A DNA stretch of 64,000 bases, taken from NCBI RefSeq assembly GCF_002775205.1, contig NC_036453.1, positions 8,085,103-8,149,102 on the forward strand, written 5' to 3'. The notes below the pieces were generated by a model. It did not search any database and was not told the DNA's origin. It saw only the letters and a list, made by a program, of their open reading frames with translations. A program made the position numbers and the translations under genes. The stretch comes from Xiphophorus maculatus. Taxonomy: Eukaryota > Chordata > Actinopteri > Cyprinodontiformes > Poeciliidae. Positions 39,701-50,300 of the stretch are shown in pieces. Every line of letters begins with the position of its first letter. Position 1 is the first letter of the stretch.

Positions 39701-42700
39701 TAGAACCTCGAACATCGACATTTCCTGAAACATAAATCATCTCCAGGTCAATCAGGTTGAAACTAATAATAATATCTACGATGATTCACAGATCTATTTT
39801 CTATTTTCAACAGAAATCCGAATATTTGGTCGATTTAAATCAAATTTTACATACAAAGGCCCAATTTCAAGGCATGAAGTTTATTGTTTCACGACATTTT
39901 GGACCCGGTTTGTTTCATCTGGGACAGGAACCATGCTGGCCCCGACCTTGGTGTTCTGGATGCTGAACGGCCTGCTGCTGCTGGTGGACACGTCTGGGAA
40001 ACCGTCCTTCATCACCCGGTACCGGATCCAGGAGGGCAGGAACGATCCGGTAGGTTCAGGTTCTGGACTAATCGACTGATTCTCTAAACCGGAGAGATCG
40101 CACAGAATCCGATTAAAAAACCAGAGCTGTCGGTTTGAGGCGTCCAGCCGCACCAAGCGGTTTCACTCGGCAGCGTTCGGACCCCAGACAGAAAGTCCAG
40201 TAAAACGTTTGAGTAAACAAACATGGCCGACGATGCAGAAGCGCAGCGACGGTTTGGATTCAATTGGAAAAGACGAAACAAACCCGGAAAGTTTTGGACT
40301 AACGAGTGACGGGATGAGAGTCGATCTGTTGAATTAAAATGATTTTCTGTTCATTTTGGTTTCAAATTTAATTATGATTCAATTTTTTCTGTTTTCTGAT
40401 TCCACTGAAATTAATGAGCACAAAATGACAGATAAAGCCATTAATTTTAAATCTCACTGTTTGAACCAAACATCAGTGAATGTTTTACTAGTCAGAGCTA
40501 CAGTCTACCTCAGGGGTGCTCACAGTGCGGCCCGGGGGCCGTTTGTGGCCTTGGATGAACTTTGTGCGGCCCTGTGACTGTAATCTAACAGCAGCACAAA
40601 CGTGGCCTTCCAAGAGTTTTTGTAATTTTTCAGTTTAATGTAAAATACAACACAAAGATTTTTTTCTCTCATAAAACATTTGAGTGCAAAATTCATCCCA
40701 TTTATCTAAAAACAGCAGTTAGTGGAAGAAAATTCATATTTTTGTTATTATCATATGCTAATGAAGCTGAGAAGTTACCGGATTTATTAACTCGTTTCTG
40801 CCGATGTTCCTTGAATAAACTTTCACCTCTTTTCCACATTTGGTCTCTGATCTCTGCCGCACGCTGGGTTACCATAGTAACTGTCCTGTGTTTGGGGCTC
40901 CGCTTCCTGATTGGCTGCTGTCACATCCAGCAGGCGGCGCTCTCACTCCTACCGGGGAAAAACCACAGGATGTGATAATTCAGGACAATCCAACATGCTC
41001 AATAATCCCCATTCTAGATTTCAGATTCTAGATTGGAGCGACTCGGCATTCTACCGACCCGATCATCCTTAACGCGCGACGGAATTAAACGATAATCTTA
41101 GAACGTTCTCAGATTATCAGAAAGGACATCGTCGGTACATCGTTCTGCCGTTGAGCCGCTGAGCAAAGTCCGACTCTCAGATAAACATTAATGATTATTG
41201 ATCAGCGATTAGGTCCAGAACACGCTGAGCAGGAAGTTCACTCCCTGATTCCAGCTGCAGTTTTTATATTTACAGCCACTGAGGAAACAAAATGTCTGCC
41301 GCTGCGTTTCCAGTCACCTGATCGTTCTGCAGTTTCACATTTCCTGAATTAAAATGTTAAATTTAAAGATATCAAGTTTTTCAATAAAAAGGTTTTTGAC
41401 TCTCCGTTTTCCTAAACTGCAACGGAAACAATTTCACATCAACAGGAAGTTACTACTGCTGGAGACCACAAAGAAGAAGAAGACAGGAAGTACTGTATAT
41501 CTGTAACGACTTATGTGAACAAATTTATTCATGTGATTTTAATTTAGTTTATTATTTAATGGAAACATGATCAGAATATGGACAACGTTTTGATCATATT
41601 GAGAAACTAAGAACCTCAACACCAATTAAATTAATTGTTACTTTAATTCAGGTTTTTAAATGAAATAAAAATAATTCTGACCGAAATTCACCAACATTAT
41701 GGACCTGATTTTACATCACAATCAGTTGATGCAGTAAAATAGTTTTTAAGGAAAATAATCCAGATTATTTTTGTTGCTGAGACCAATTTCTTTGAATAAA
41801 ATTGATTTATTACATAGAAAATCATTTTGAATGTGAATAAAAGTAGAAAAAGCTGCATTTAGCAGCAAATCTTGACATTTAAAATATTCACTGATCTAAT
41901 ATCAATATTTATATCGGTGCAGAAAATGTGTCTGATCCATAAGGGCAGATCTATTCAGACTATTTCTATGTTCTGTGCTCTGAGTGACGTCTTTATTTAT
42001 TTTACTTTTTATTTGAAATAAATAATTAAACTTTGCTTCAGTTTAGTTTCTGCTCCGACTGAGCAGATTAAAGTTTTGACATGTTTGACCAGCTGGTGGC
42101 GCTGTTCTAGTTATCACTTTGTGATTCACTTCCTGTCTGTAGCAGCCTCAGGCGTCGGTACCGGCGTGCGGCTTGGTGCGTCCGGCCGATGACCCATGTC
42201 TGTTCCTGCAGGTGGACCCGGCCAAGCTGCGGCAGGCGGTTCGGACCGTCCTGTTCAACCAGGTGCTGGTCTCCGGGCCCATGGTGGTTCTGGTCTACCT
42301 GCTGGTGAGCCGGACCGGCCGGCCCTGCGGCCCGGAGCTGCCCACCTTCCACCGAGGCCTGATGGAGCTCGCCGTGTTCTCCATGCTGGAGGAGATTCTG
42401 TTCTACTACTCACACAGGCAGGATATACTGGGACATACTGGAAATATACTGGGAACCAGTTCCCAAGACCCAGTGGGACATTCGCTGATCCGTCTGTCGT
42501 TCCTCAGGTTGTTCCACCATCCTAGCCTCTACAAGCATTTCCACAAGCAGCACCATGAGTGGACCGCTCCCATCGGTGTCGTCTCCATCTACGCTCATCC
42601 TCTGGAGCACGTGGTACAGCCGCCATTTTCTCTCCGTTTACCGCTAGTAGATTCACTCAGGATGTTTTCTCCTTCACTCTAGTCGACCCGGTTCTACTGG

Positions 42701-44372
42701 AACCAGAACTCCACCATCTGCTCCACCTCCAGCTGCTGTGGTTCTCTGAGTCAAACCAACCTGTTCCCCTCCTGGCCTGTGGGGGCGCTGCACGAAGAAC
42801 CACTGAAGACACTGAGCGCAACGTCTTTCTTCACCAGATGGAAACAAAATGGAGGCGTCAGATTTTAGCATCTTTGGCTAAAGACCACAAGCTAACGCTT
42901 GCTGCTAGTGCTAGGCTAATGCTAAGACTGCAGAAATAATCAATAATACATGATAGATCCATGATCAATAGAAAATAAATCTGATAGTTTTGAACTGAAC
43001 TCCAGAACCACAAAGCATTCTGGGAGATGTAGGGAAAAACTTTAGCTGCTCGACCTTTTGCTCTTTGGTTGCCTAGCAACAACCTGTTCAATAACTTGCA
43101 GTTTCAGGTTTATTTTTAGAGAACTTCTTAAAAATAACCAGCAGGAAGTGAAAATTGGATAAAACAGGAAACGTCACATTTGCAGTTTGACAAGATTTCT
43201 GATGTTTAAAACAAAAAATGAATCAATTATCAATATCAACTGATATGGAAACATTATATGTTTTTCAGCCACTGGTTGCTCTGAGGGTTTGGTTGGTTTG
43301 ACTCAGAGAACCACAGCAGCTGGAGGTGGAGCAGATGTTCTGGTCCCAGTAGAACCGGGTCGACCGGTCCATCAGGAGGTTCATCTGTATTTTAATGCAA
43401 CAAAATGTTTTTCATGTTTGCGTCTCCCTCAGATCTCCAACATGCTGCCGGTGGTGATTGGACCCGTCCTGCTGGGGTCCCACATCACCACCACCAGTGT
43501 GTGGTACTGCCTGGCTCTGGTCAGCACCACCATCTCCCACTGCGGGTACCACCTTCCCTTCCTGCCTTCGCCCGAGTTCCACGACTTCCACCACCTGCGG
43601 TCAGTTTGACTCCGCCCAACCCGACCCCACGAACCGAACCGAACCAACCCCACGAACCGAACCCAAGAACCTGACCCCACAAACCCACGGAACCTGACCC
43701 CACGACCCAAAACCAAGAACCCGACCCCATGACCCCAATGGTTCCTTCACTCGTGTTCATTCACAATCATCGCAGATCGTAGGGATGAAACATTAACATC
43801 TGTCTCGGGTTTCAATAAGAACAAATTCAAATATTAAACATCTTTTCATGTTGGTCCCTCCAGAATTTAATCAAAATCCGTTTTTGTGAAGATAATTTAG
43901 AAATATTTGCAACATTTTGCAATATTTGTGCTCATCACAGTAAATATGAGGATAAGTGAGGTCAGGCTGAGACAGCTGTAATGCTGCCCCCTGTTGGTGG
44001 GAATTAGCATCATTTAATGTTTGTGACCAAACATTAAATAATGTTTAATGTTTGGAATAAACTGGAATAAACTCATTAGTGCGTTAGCGTTAAAAAATGC
44101 AGAGACCTGTTGACTTTTGATTGAGTTCTGGAGTCTGGAGGGCCACATTAAGGTCTGCGGCGGGCCGTGTTTGGCCCCCGGCCTGGTAGTTGATCTGTGC
44201 CTCTCCTGGTTCCAGGTTCAACCAGTGCTTCGGCGTGTTTGGCGTTCTGGACCGGCTGCACGGCACCGACTCCCGGTTCCGGCAGACGAAGCAGTACGAG
44301 CGGCACACCTTGCTCACCAGCCTGACCCCGCTCACCCACAGCATCCCCGAAACCCCCAAGAAGGGCCAGTGA
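30762..44372 (+). CDS. faxdc2: FAXDC2, fatty acid hydroxylase domain-containing protein 2 (complete, spliced)
   Basis: This is a membrane-bound di-iron enzyme of the sterol desaturase/fatty acid hydroxylase superfamily, probably in the ER. A role in C4-methyl sterol metabolism has been proposed for it. Coding exons: 30762-30780, 31750-31793, 34350-34447, 38686-38789, 39928-40049, 42212-42417, 42508-42613, 43433-43599 and 44216-44372. They total 1023 nt (340 aa; human is about 333), and all phases agree. Diagnostic pieces are FGNSLTWHLQRFWGASGDFW, RIQEGRNDPVDPAKLRQAV and YERHTLL. The three His boxes are SHRLFHHP, HKQHHEW and HDFHHLR, with SHCGYHLPF between the last two. Hydrophobic segments fit several membrane spans (VIGSGILFLAAF, TLVFWMLNGLLLLV, GPMVVLVYLLV). 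All introns are GT-AG except 42418-42507, which is GC-AG. The gene diverges from macroh2a1 and converges on larp1. Confidence 0.95.
31930..32305. mobile_element. faxdc2: Palindromic MITE, nearly complete
   Basis: The ends are inverted: CGCAAAAACACAAAATCTAA with CCAAGTATTTTTGGTTTAG on the left, and CTAAACCAAAACTACTTGG with GATTTTGAGTCTTTGCAGTG on the right. The halves are complementary almost to the centre (AGTGAAATAATCTCCCAGTG against TACTGGTAGATTATTTCACT). It has no ORF. It lies in the faxdc2 intron 31794-34349. A degraded relative is at 33952-34190. Confidence 0.8.
33952..34195. mobile_element. faxdc2: Second, shorter copy of the palindromic MITE
   Basis: It starts GCACTGTAAAAACACAAAGT and contains GATGAAAAAGTTATGGTGTC and GAAATAATCTGTCAGTGGAA. 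It ends near TTAAGGAATTATTAACTGCA without the distal inverted end, so the right terminus is truncated. It lies in the same faxdc2 intron as the 31930 copy. Confidence 0.7.
34449..34823. repeat. faxdc2: 42-bp minisatellite, about 9 copies, starting at a faxdc2 splice donor
   Basis: The unit runs TACGACCATCACAGCACCTA then GCTAACGGCTAGCCAGGCTAAC. Copies differ at GGCT/GGTT/AGTT and CACAGC/CAAAGC. The first copy starts at the second base of the intron, since the donor is TG|GTACGACC at 34447/34448. CTAAC occurs repeatedly in each copy. Confidence 0.95.
35015..35780. mobile_element. faxdc2: MITE-like element with GTAACTAGTTAC ends
   Basis: The left end is CTGGGTAGTAACTAGTTACA. The right end is AACTAGTTACTACCCAGCCC, its inverted match. 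Inner parts are also inverted (AGGAATATTTTTACTATGCT against TAGTACAAATACTCCTAAAA). Related copies or parts occur at 7450-7915, 23890-24315 and 52600-52860. No ORF was seen. Confidence 0.75.
36184..37935. repeat. faxdc2: 16-bp minisatellite, about 109 copies, CpG-dense
   Basis: The unit is CATGCGCCGACGGTAA. Variants are GATGG, GAAGG and CAGGAGCCG. It lies in the faxdc2 intron 34448-38685. A full consensus unit holds three CpGs. Because 16 is not a multiple of 3 and the minus strand of the unit has no stop, all three minus frames are open for about 560-660 codons and give the same 16-aa repeat (MLPSAHVTVGACYRRR and variants). These are not genes. GATGG-type units occur only in the left half (to about 37130). 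Confidence 0.97.
41380..41600. repeat. faxdc2: Inverted copy of the TAGTAACTTCCTG dispersed repeat
   Basis: It contains CAGGAAGTTACTACTGCTGG, ACCACAAAGAAGAAGAAG, ACAGGAAGTACTG and TTCATGTGATTTTAATTTAG. It lies in the faxdc2 intron 40050-42211. Confidence 0.6.
42418..42507 (+). other. faxdc2: GC-AG intron of faxdc2, 90 nt, in frame and stop-free
   Basis: The conserved protein SHRLFHHP forces a junction CAC AG | GCAGGA ... TTCCTCAG | G TTG TTC. The donor is therefore GC instead of GT. The intron is exactly 90 nt, and reading through it adds 30 codons without a stop. Retention would insert those residues inside the first His box (between SHR and LFHHP), probably disrupting the metal site. Use of a different internal GT donor is possible but would leave extra residues. 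Confidence 0.8.
42683..43363. repeat. faxdc2: Long-arm inverted repeat in faxdc2 intron
   Basis: The left arm (about 42683-42760) and right arm (about 43291-43363) are reverse complements with only a few mismatches and one 6-nt length difference. Both contain CTCCACCTCCAGCTGCTGTG in the left-arm orientation. They are separated by about 530 nt. The spacer begins with a string shared with 7240-7400 (CTGTTCCCCTCC, GTGGGGGCGCTGC), a dispersed repeat. The arms lie in the intron between exons 42508-42613 and 43433-43599. Confidence 0.85.
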
Positions 44373-47155
44373 TGACCTCCGACCTCCCCACTCAGCAGGT
44401 CCCGGTCATTGTGGGAGCCTTAACCTTTGACCCCAGCGTTGGTAGCTCCTGCAGCGCTCTGATTCGTTAACATGTTAATTATTAGATAAAGGAAATGTTG
44501 ACCATCTCCGGCTGTAACTTTGTCATGAATCCAGTTAATCGCTTCCATTTTGTACTTCAGATCCAAAACATGCACAGTATTTTCACAGGAACATTAAAAT
44601 GTTTCAGAGTCACAAACATTTTCATTCTTTTGTTTCTGAAGTGGAGAATTTAAATCTTTAAAAGACTGAAATAACTGTTTTGTTTAAAATAATGCAGGTA
44701 ATAAACAATTTTTTTCGTTAATATTAATTTATTTTGGTTTCATTGTGACTTTTTGTGTTTTCTGTATTCTGGGAATATTAGCACTTTGTTTTTGTGTTAT
44801 TTTGCTTATTGTATGACTTTATTCTTGTAATATTATGACTTCATGGTCATAACTGAAGAGGAAACGTCTCGGCCTGGCCGCTGCTAGTCGACCACAATTC
44901 AAACCCAAGTTCATCTCTGAAATATGGAAATCCAGAGATTTCATCTGTGAATTTTATTCCAAAAGTCTAAAAGTTGTTGAAGCAATGAAATGGATTGAGC
45001 ATCACTGAGGAGGAGGAAGAGGAAGAGGAAGCTACAGGAAACCCGCTGAGCCCCAAACAAACACAAATATCACCGGGACCAGAGGACCTTCCTGCTCCGT
45101 CATAAATCACTCTCCAGCGCCGCTTTCAGGTTTTTTTTGTCTGTTTTCAGTTTTTTTTTCTTTATTAAAGAATAAAGCATAATTACTACAAATTACAAAT
45201 AACACTAATAGCGAATCACGTCAGCCTACAAAGCAGATATTATGAATATTAAATGTTATAATACAAGCTCTCATTCAAGTATTTTACATTTTTTTCCACT
45301 TTATATATATTTTTTTGTTCCTTTTATCCTCATTTTCATTTTTTTTTCCTCATAACAAGCCAAAGGAAATATTAGATGGTTCAGGTAGTTCTTATTCATA
45401 TGGCTTCATGAAGCGTTTGTCCTTTTCAGTCTCACAAGCAGCCAAGTTTTCCATCCGGATCTCAAGTCTTTCTGTTCTCACACCCGCCTGAGCAGGCAGC
45501 GCCCCCTGGTGTCCGCCAAATGGACACCAGTGGGCGCCCTGGTGTCCGCCGAACGGCGCCCCCTGGTGTCCACCGGCAGCTAGCAGCAGATGGATTCTTC
45601 CCGTCACATTAGCGGGAGGCTCTGAGGAAGAGGATGAGCTGGGAGGAAGATTTCCCACTTTTACGTCCAAAGGAGATTGGAGAAAAAAAAAGAAAAAAAA
45701 AACATCGCGGCCGAACGCGACCTTCAGAATGACCTTCATCACCAGGAATCAGCCAATCAGGACAGAGTCACTCTGCTTTCTCCAGCTTCAACACAAACAG
45801 GGAAATTCTGCCGTTTAATCCAGTTAATGTCAAAGGTCACGGCCAAAACAAAAAATTTAAAATTCAGCTTCTCAGGAAATTTAAATAGTAAAAAAAAAAT
45901 AAAAACAATTCTGATTGATGTATATATGCAAACATGTTAATGGAAAGTTGGTGGAAGGAAAAAGTGCAGCAGATTTTTAAAAATAATTTCAGAGAATTGT
46001 GGAGAATCGTCTTTTGACTGGGAAGTAAATTTATATTTATCCTTTGCAGTTTGAGGAGTTGGAGTCTGAACTGTTTATACAGTAAATGGAGACAAAATTC
46101 ACATAAAAATAAAAACATTTCTTTTTTTAAATATCTCAATATAATCTTAAAATTTCTGAGAGCCACAAAAAGTTAAAATGTGTCACTGCAGGTTATGAAT
46201 CTGGACTTTTAGAATCATATTACCGACATAAAGGCCCAATTCTAATTTATTAATTTGCTCCTTTTGTCAACATTTTTTGTTTTCTCTCAGGTTTCTCACA
46301 AAAATTTACAAAAATCTAATTCATATCTCAACTCTTTTTTTTTTTAAATTCCCAAACAGAAACTACCTGAAGAGATTTAATAATTAGTCTGCCTTGCTGT
46401 TATTTTTTTTTTTTTACCCATTTTGAAGTTTGAATTAAAAATAATCAGATTTGATCACGAAAAGTCAATTTTCCCTTTTGTGTTCAAACTCCTCAGTTCT
46501 AACCAAAGCAGAGCAAATTTAACAAAAGAAATTTAAAATAAAGAGTTAAAGACACGGAAAATATAGAATTTGCTGATCTTTATCTGTTCACGTTTACACG
46601 ACGACATCATCAGATCCGGGTCCGGTCCGGTTCTGGGTCCGGTGGCTTAGCGTTGCTGATGTCTGGAAGGAGGAGGAGCCAGAAGGCGGCCATCTTTAAT
46701 TCTCACTTGAGTTGGTTTGTTGTTTTAAATCTCAGTAACAGAAGGAAGACGGTTCAGACGGATGGGAAACCCGGCAGCACCACCTGGTGGCCGCTGCTGG
46801 AACAGGCCACCGTGGTAACCATGGTAACAGCGAGGAGGCGACAGAAAAACCATCAAAATAAGGCAACGTTCACAGCCTGACGCAGAGAGTCTCAGTTTTT
46901 ATCTGGCCGTGAGTCAGATTCATCTGAGGAACCGGTCTGGTCCGGTCCGGTCCGAGGAGTCAGAACCTTCCAGACGGAGCGGTGGGGGGGGGGAGACTCG
47001 TTCTTCAGTGATTTATCCACAAATTTAAACCTCTCGAGAGAAATCAAACTCAACAGTTTTTGTTCTGAAACTGATCAGGTGAACGAATGAAGCGCTCCTC
47101 TCCTCCGGCGCCAGGCGGACCCGCTTGGCTCGGTCCCTGCAGAACCGTGCCGCGG
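44373..47155. other. Convergent intergenic region including faxdc2 and larp1 3' UTRs
   Basis: No further coding exon was recognised. Plus-strand AATAAA at 45171-45176 could end faxdc2. Minus-strand AATAAA (TTTATT at 46246-46251) is one candidate for larp1. Exact ends cannot be set. The CTCF-like block is at 45495-45575. An X-box-like GTAACCATGGTAAC lies at 46815-46828. Confidence 0.5.
45495..45575. promoter_or_regulatory. Three CTCF-core-like motifs between convergent genes
   Basis: GCGCCCCCTGGTGTCC (45499-45514), GGGCGCCCTGGTGTCC (about 45532-45547, with fewer Cs) and GGCGCCCCCTGGTGTCC (about 45555-45571) lie in one tandem block. The reverse complement GGACACCAGGGGGCGC fits the CTCF core. 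The block sits between the faxdc2 stop (44372) and the larp1 stop (47156). Binding is an inference from motif resemblance only. Confidence 0.55.
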
Positions 47156-47377
47156 TTATTTCAGTGTTTTGGCGTCCGGTTCTGCAGCAGCTCTCTGGTT
47201 CTGATTGGCGGGTTTGGCAACGTCCTTGGCTGAGGAGCCAGCAGAAGCAGCAACAGGTGTGGGAGGGGCGGCGGCGCCGGCCTGGCTATGGGGCCGGCTG
47301 GAGGGCTGGGAGGGGTGGCGGCGCCGGCCGTCTCCGCTGGACGGGTGTCTCCTGCGTCCGCCATCGTCCATCGGAGG
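47156..47377 (-). CDS. larp1: larp1 last coding exon (divergent low-complexity tail)
   Basis: The acceptor CTCTTCCAG is followed by [20 protein letters not shown] and then an Ala/Pro/Gln-rich tail ending [11 protein letters not shown] and TAA. The PPM start and Arg/His run resemble the human tail. The remainder is much more Ala-rich and less Ser-rich than human as I recall it. It contains a local duplication ([10 protein letters not shown] / [10 protein letters not shown]). Phase 0 entry agrees with the preceding exon. Confidence 0.88.
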   Translation of the reverse strand, partial: PPMDDGGRRRHPSSGDGRRRHPSQPSSRPHSQAGAAAPPTPVAASAGSSAKDVAKPANQNQRAAAEPDAKTLK

Positions 47378-50300
47378 CTGGAAGAGGACAGAAACTCTTC
47401 AGCAAGTGAAGAAATGATTCAGGATTCGGGTTTCTGCCGCCTTCAGAAACTCAAATTAACAACATTTTCAATTAAATTTAACACCTGTATCAACTAATGT
47501 ACAAAATAGCAAATGGATGTAAAGCTAGCTAGCAAGCAGGATGCTAACAGTAGCCTTGATTACCTGAAGACAGAGAAAGAAAAAAAATAAAAAATCTGCC
47601 TCCCCTGACCCACATCACTGATATAAAACTAGCTAGCAAGAAATGCAAAAATGCTAGCTAGCAGAGCTATATTAGCCAGTTGCTATCAGTCACATCAACT
47701 TCTTCAAATCAGAAGAAAAAAACAAAGCTGGAGACATCAGTGCTGCATGTCCAAATTTAAGACCTGTAATTAATGTATTTAAGGCCGACTTACCTTTTGT
47801 CTTCTTAATTTAAGACATTTCAAGGTCTTAATTTACAAACATGAAACGCAGACTACTTAAGACCACTGAATGAAACTTAAGACACAAATCACAACAGAAA
47901 TCTACAAAACGTCTCATTACACACATGAAATTGCTTATCCAGAACACAAAAGAAATAGCTAGCAAGAATATATTAGTGGCTTGTTAGCGTTAGCCTAGAA
48001 TGCCTCAAGTTACAGAACAAAAAAAACCCTCAACAATGTAGTATAAAATAGTTCTGCCATGATAAAGTTTAAGACCTGTGATTAATTTATTTAAGGACAA
48101 CGCAAAAATTAATTTAAGACATTTTAAGGCCATAATTTTAAATGGATTAATTTAATATTTTCCAAAGATATGCAGACAAGCTGATGGAGTATTTTCTGGA
48201 TTATTCTGATGATTAATTGGATAAATTAATGGTCCTGTTTTGTAGTAGCCACTGAGAAAATGTCTGTAAATTATTAAATTCCTTTCTTTAAGATGAAAAC
48301 ATTTCCTATTTTTTCCACATCATTGCTCTTTTTGATCTGGATGATATTAAACTAAATTTAATTTGCTTTAAGGAATTTTCCTAATCGATCATTGGAGTAG
48401 TATTGGCCTTCTTCTTCTGCTGTTTACTCACGTCAATCCTGAAGTCCTCCAGGCGTTTGAACTTGCTCAGACATTGCTGCAGTTTGGGTTCGATCTCCAG
48501 GTTCTTGGCTTTGGAGTATTTGAGGAAAGCCCAGAACTTCTCCAGGCCGTAGAGCTGACCTGTGACCCGGACAGAGGACAGCACCAGAACTCTGATTAGA
48601 TCAATTGGAACGGTCATTTCACGTGTTTTTTAAGTGTTTACAGATCTGAACAGTTATTCTAATAATCGATTAATCTGATTAAAATTGTCACATTTAGCAG
48701 ATTTAACAGTATTTCAATTATTTATACAATAAAAACATTTTATTTTATAAAATAGAACACATTTGATACATATTCATTTAGTGAATGTAGGATGAATCTA
48801 AAAATATTTCTACATGTGAAAACTTGAACTGAGCATCAGTCCAGTGGAGAAATTATCTGGGATTATTTATTAGATTAACTTATTAAAGGATGTTTTTGAT
48901 TTTTTTATCACAGAATAAATTTGTCATTTAAAGAGTTTTTAGTGGAAAATCTTTACAGACAATAAAGATTTTTCATTTTAAATGCAAAATGTTTTTATTC
49001 CTGCTCCAGTTAATGACTAATCCATAACTAAATTAATCGATTAATCGTGATGAATCGTTTCCTGACCTGCTTCGTAATCTTTCATGGTTTCTTCCTGGAA
49101 GTCCTTGAAGATGTCGGGTCTGAACTTCCTCTCCAGGCCGTAGCTGTAGTACCGGAACAGGCACTCCAAACCGTACCTGCAGCACACAGCCAATCAGAAC
49201 GCGCCACGCCACGTCAGCCAATGAGGCGCTGCGGAGCGACCGCTACCTGTAGCCCTCCTTGCCGTCCTCCACCACCAGCTGCCTGAACTCCTCGTACATC
49301 TTCCTGTTGAAGTGATCCCGCAGGAAGAATGACCAGAACCGGAACAGCGTGTTCATCTCCTGCGATTGGCCGATTCCCAGCCGCTTCCTCTCTGCGATAG
49401 GCGGAGAAAACGGCGTTCAGGTCGCTAATCGCCGGGGGGCGGCGGCAGCGGCGAGGGAGGGAGAGGCTTACCGTTCAGGCAGCGCCGGCGGTACTTGTGG
49501 TAGACGTGTTGCGTGAAGCCGTTCTCCTTCAGCAGCTCGTGTGACGGGTGCTGGAACTTCGGCAGGGACTGCGGCGTGCAGCCGACGCCGCCAAGGGCGG
49601 GCGTCCCTTCAGACGGGCTGGCGTTGGAGCTGCAGGGGCGGAGCAACAGCCGGCAACATCAGGGGGCGGAGCAACAGCCGGCAACACAAACCACAGAAAA
49701 ACTCTGAGGTTCATTCACAGCCAGATATACGCAGATTTAACTAAACTCCAGTCTGCAGGATTTTGACTCATTTTCCATGGAAACCTAACGGCTTTTGCTT
49801 CCTCTCTTTAAAGTCAGCACTTCCTGCGTACCTGAGCAGGTGAGTCTTACCTGACGGAGGCGGTGCGGGAGCGGTGCTCCCTGGAGTCCATCACCCAGCC
49901 CACATGGCACTCCAGAGGAGGGTTGGAGCTGTGTCGGGTCTTCCTCTTCCTCGGCGTCTGAAACAGACGAAACCGTGAGACTGGGATCAAGTTTTCCTCA
50001 TCAAACTCCAAGTTCCTTCGTCTTGCCTTGGCGTCGACCGGCCGGCTCTCCTTCACCACCGGGTAGAAGCGCGGCGTCATGGCGGCGTCCTTCCTGTGGG
50101 GCGTGCGCGGCGTGCGGGGCGTCCGGGCGCTGCGGTAGTTCGGGGATTCGGGCACGGTGGTGGGCAGCGAGCGCGCCGTGGAGGACGGGTCGGGAACGCC
50201 GAACAGTTTGTTTGCCAGAGCGTCTGTGGGGACTGGAAACGGAGAGGAACAGGAAGTGAGGTCACTGAAAAAGCAGTCTGAATTCAATCGTTAATTCTGG

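Noticed and set aside
42173..42682. Single 169-codon ORF across two faxdc2 exons
   Set aside because: Not a separate gene. It arises because the 90-nt GC-AG intron is open; it then runs past the donor at 42613.
49847..50287. Single 146-codon ORF in larp1
   Set aside because: It spans two exons joined through the open 69-nt intron, not a single exon, judging by LARP1 conservation.
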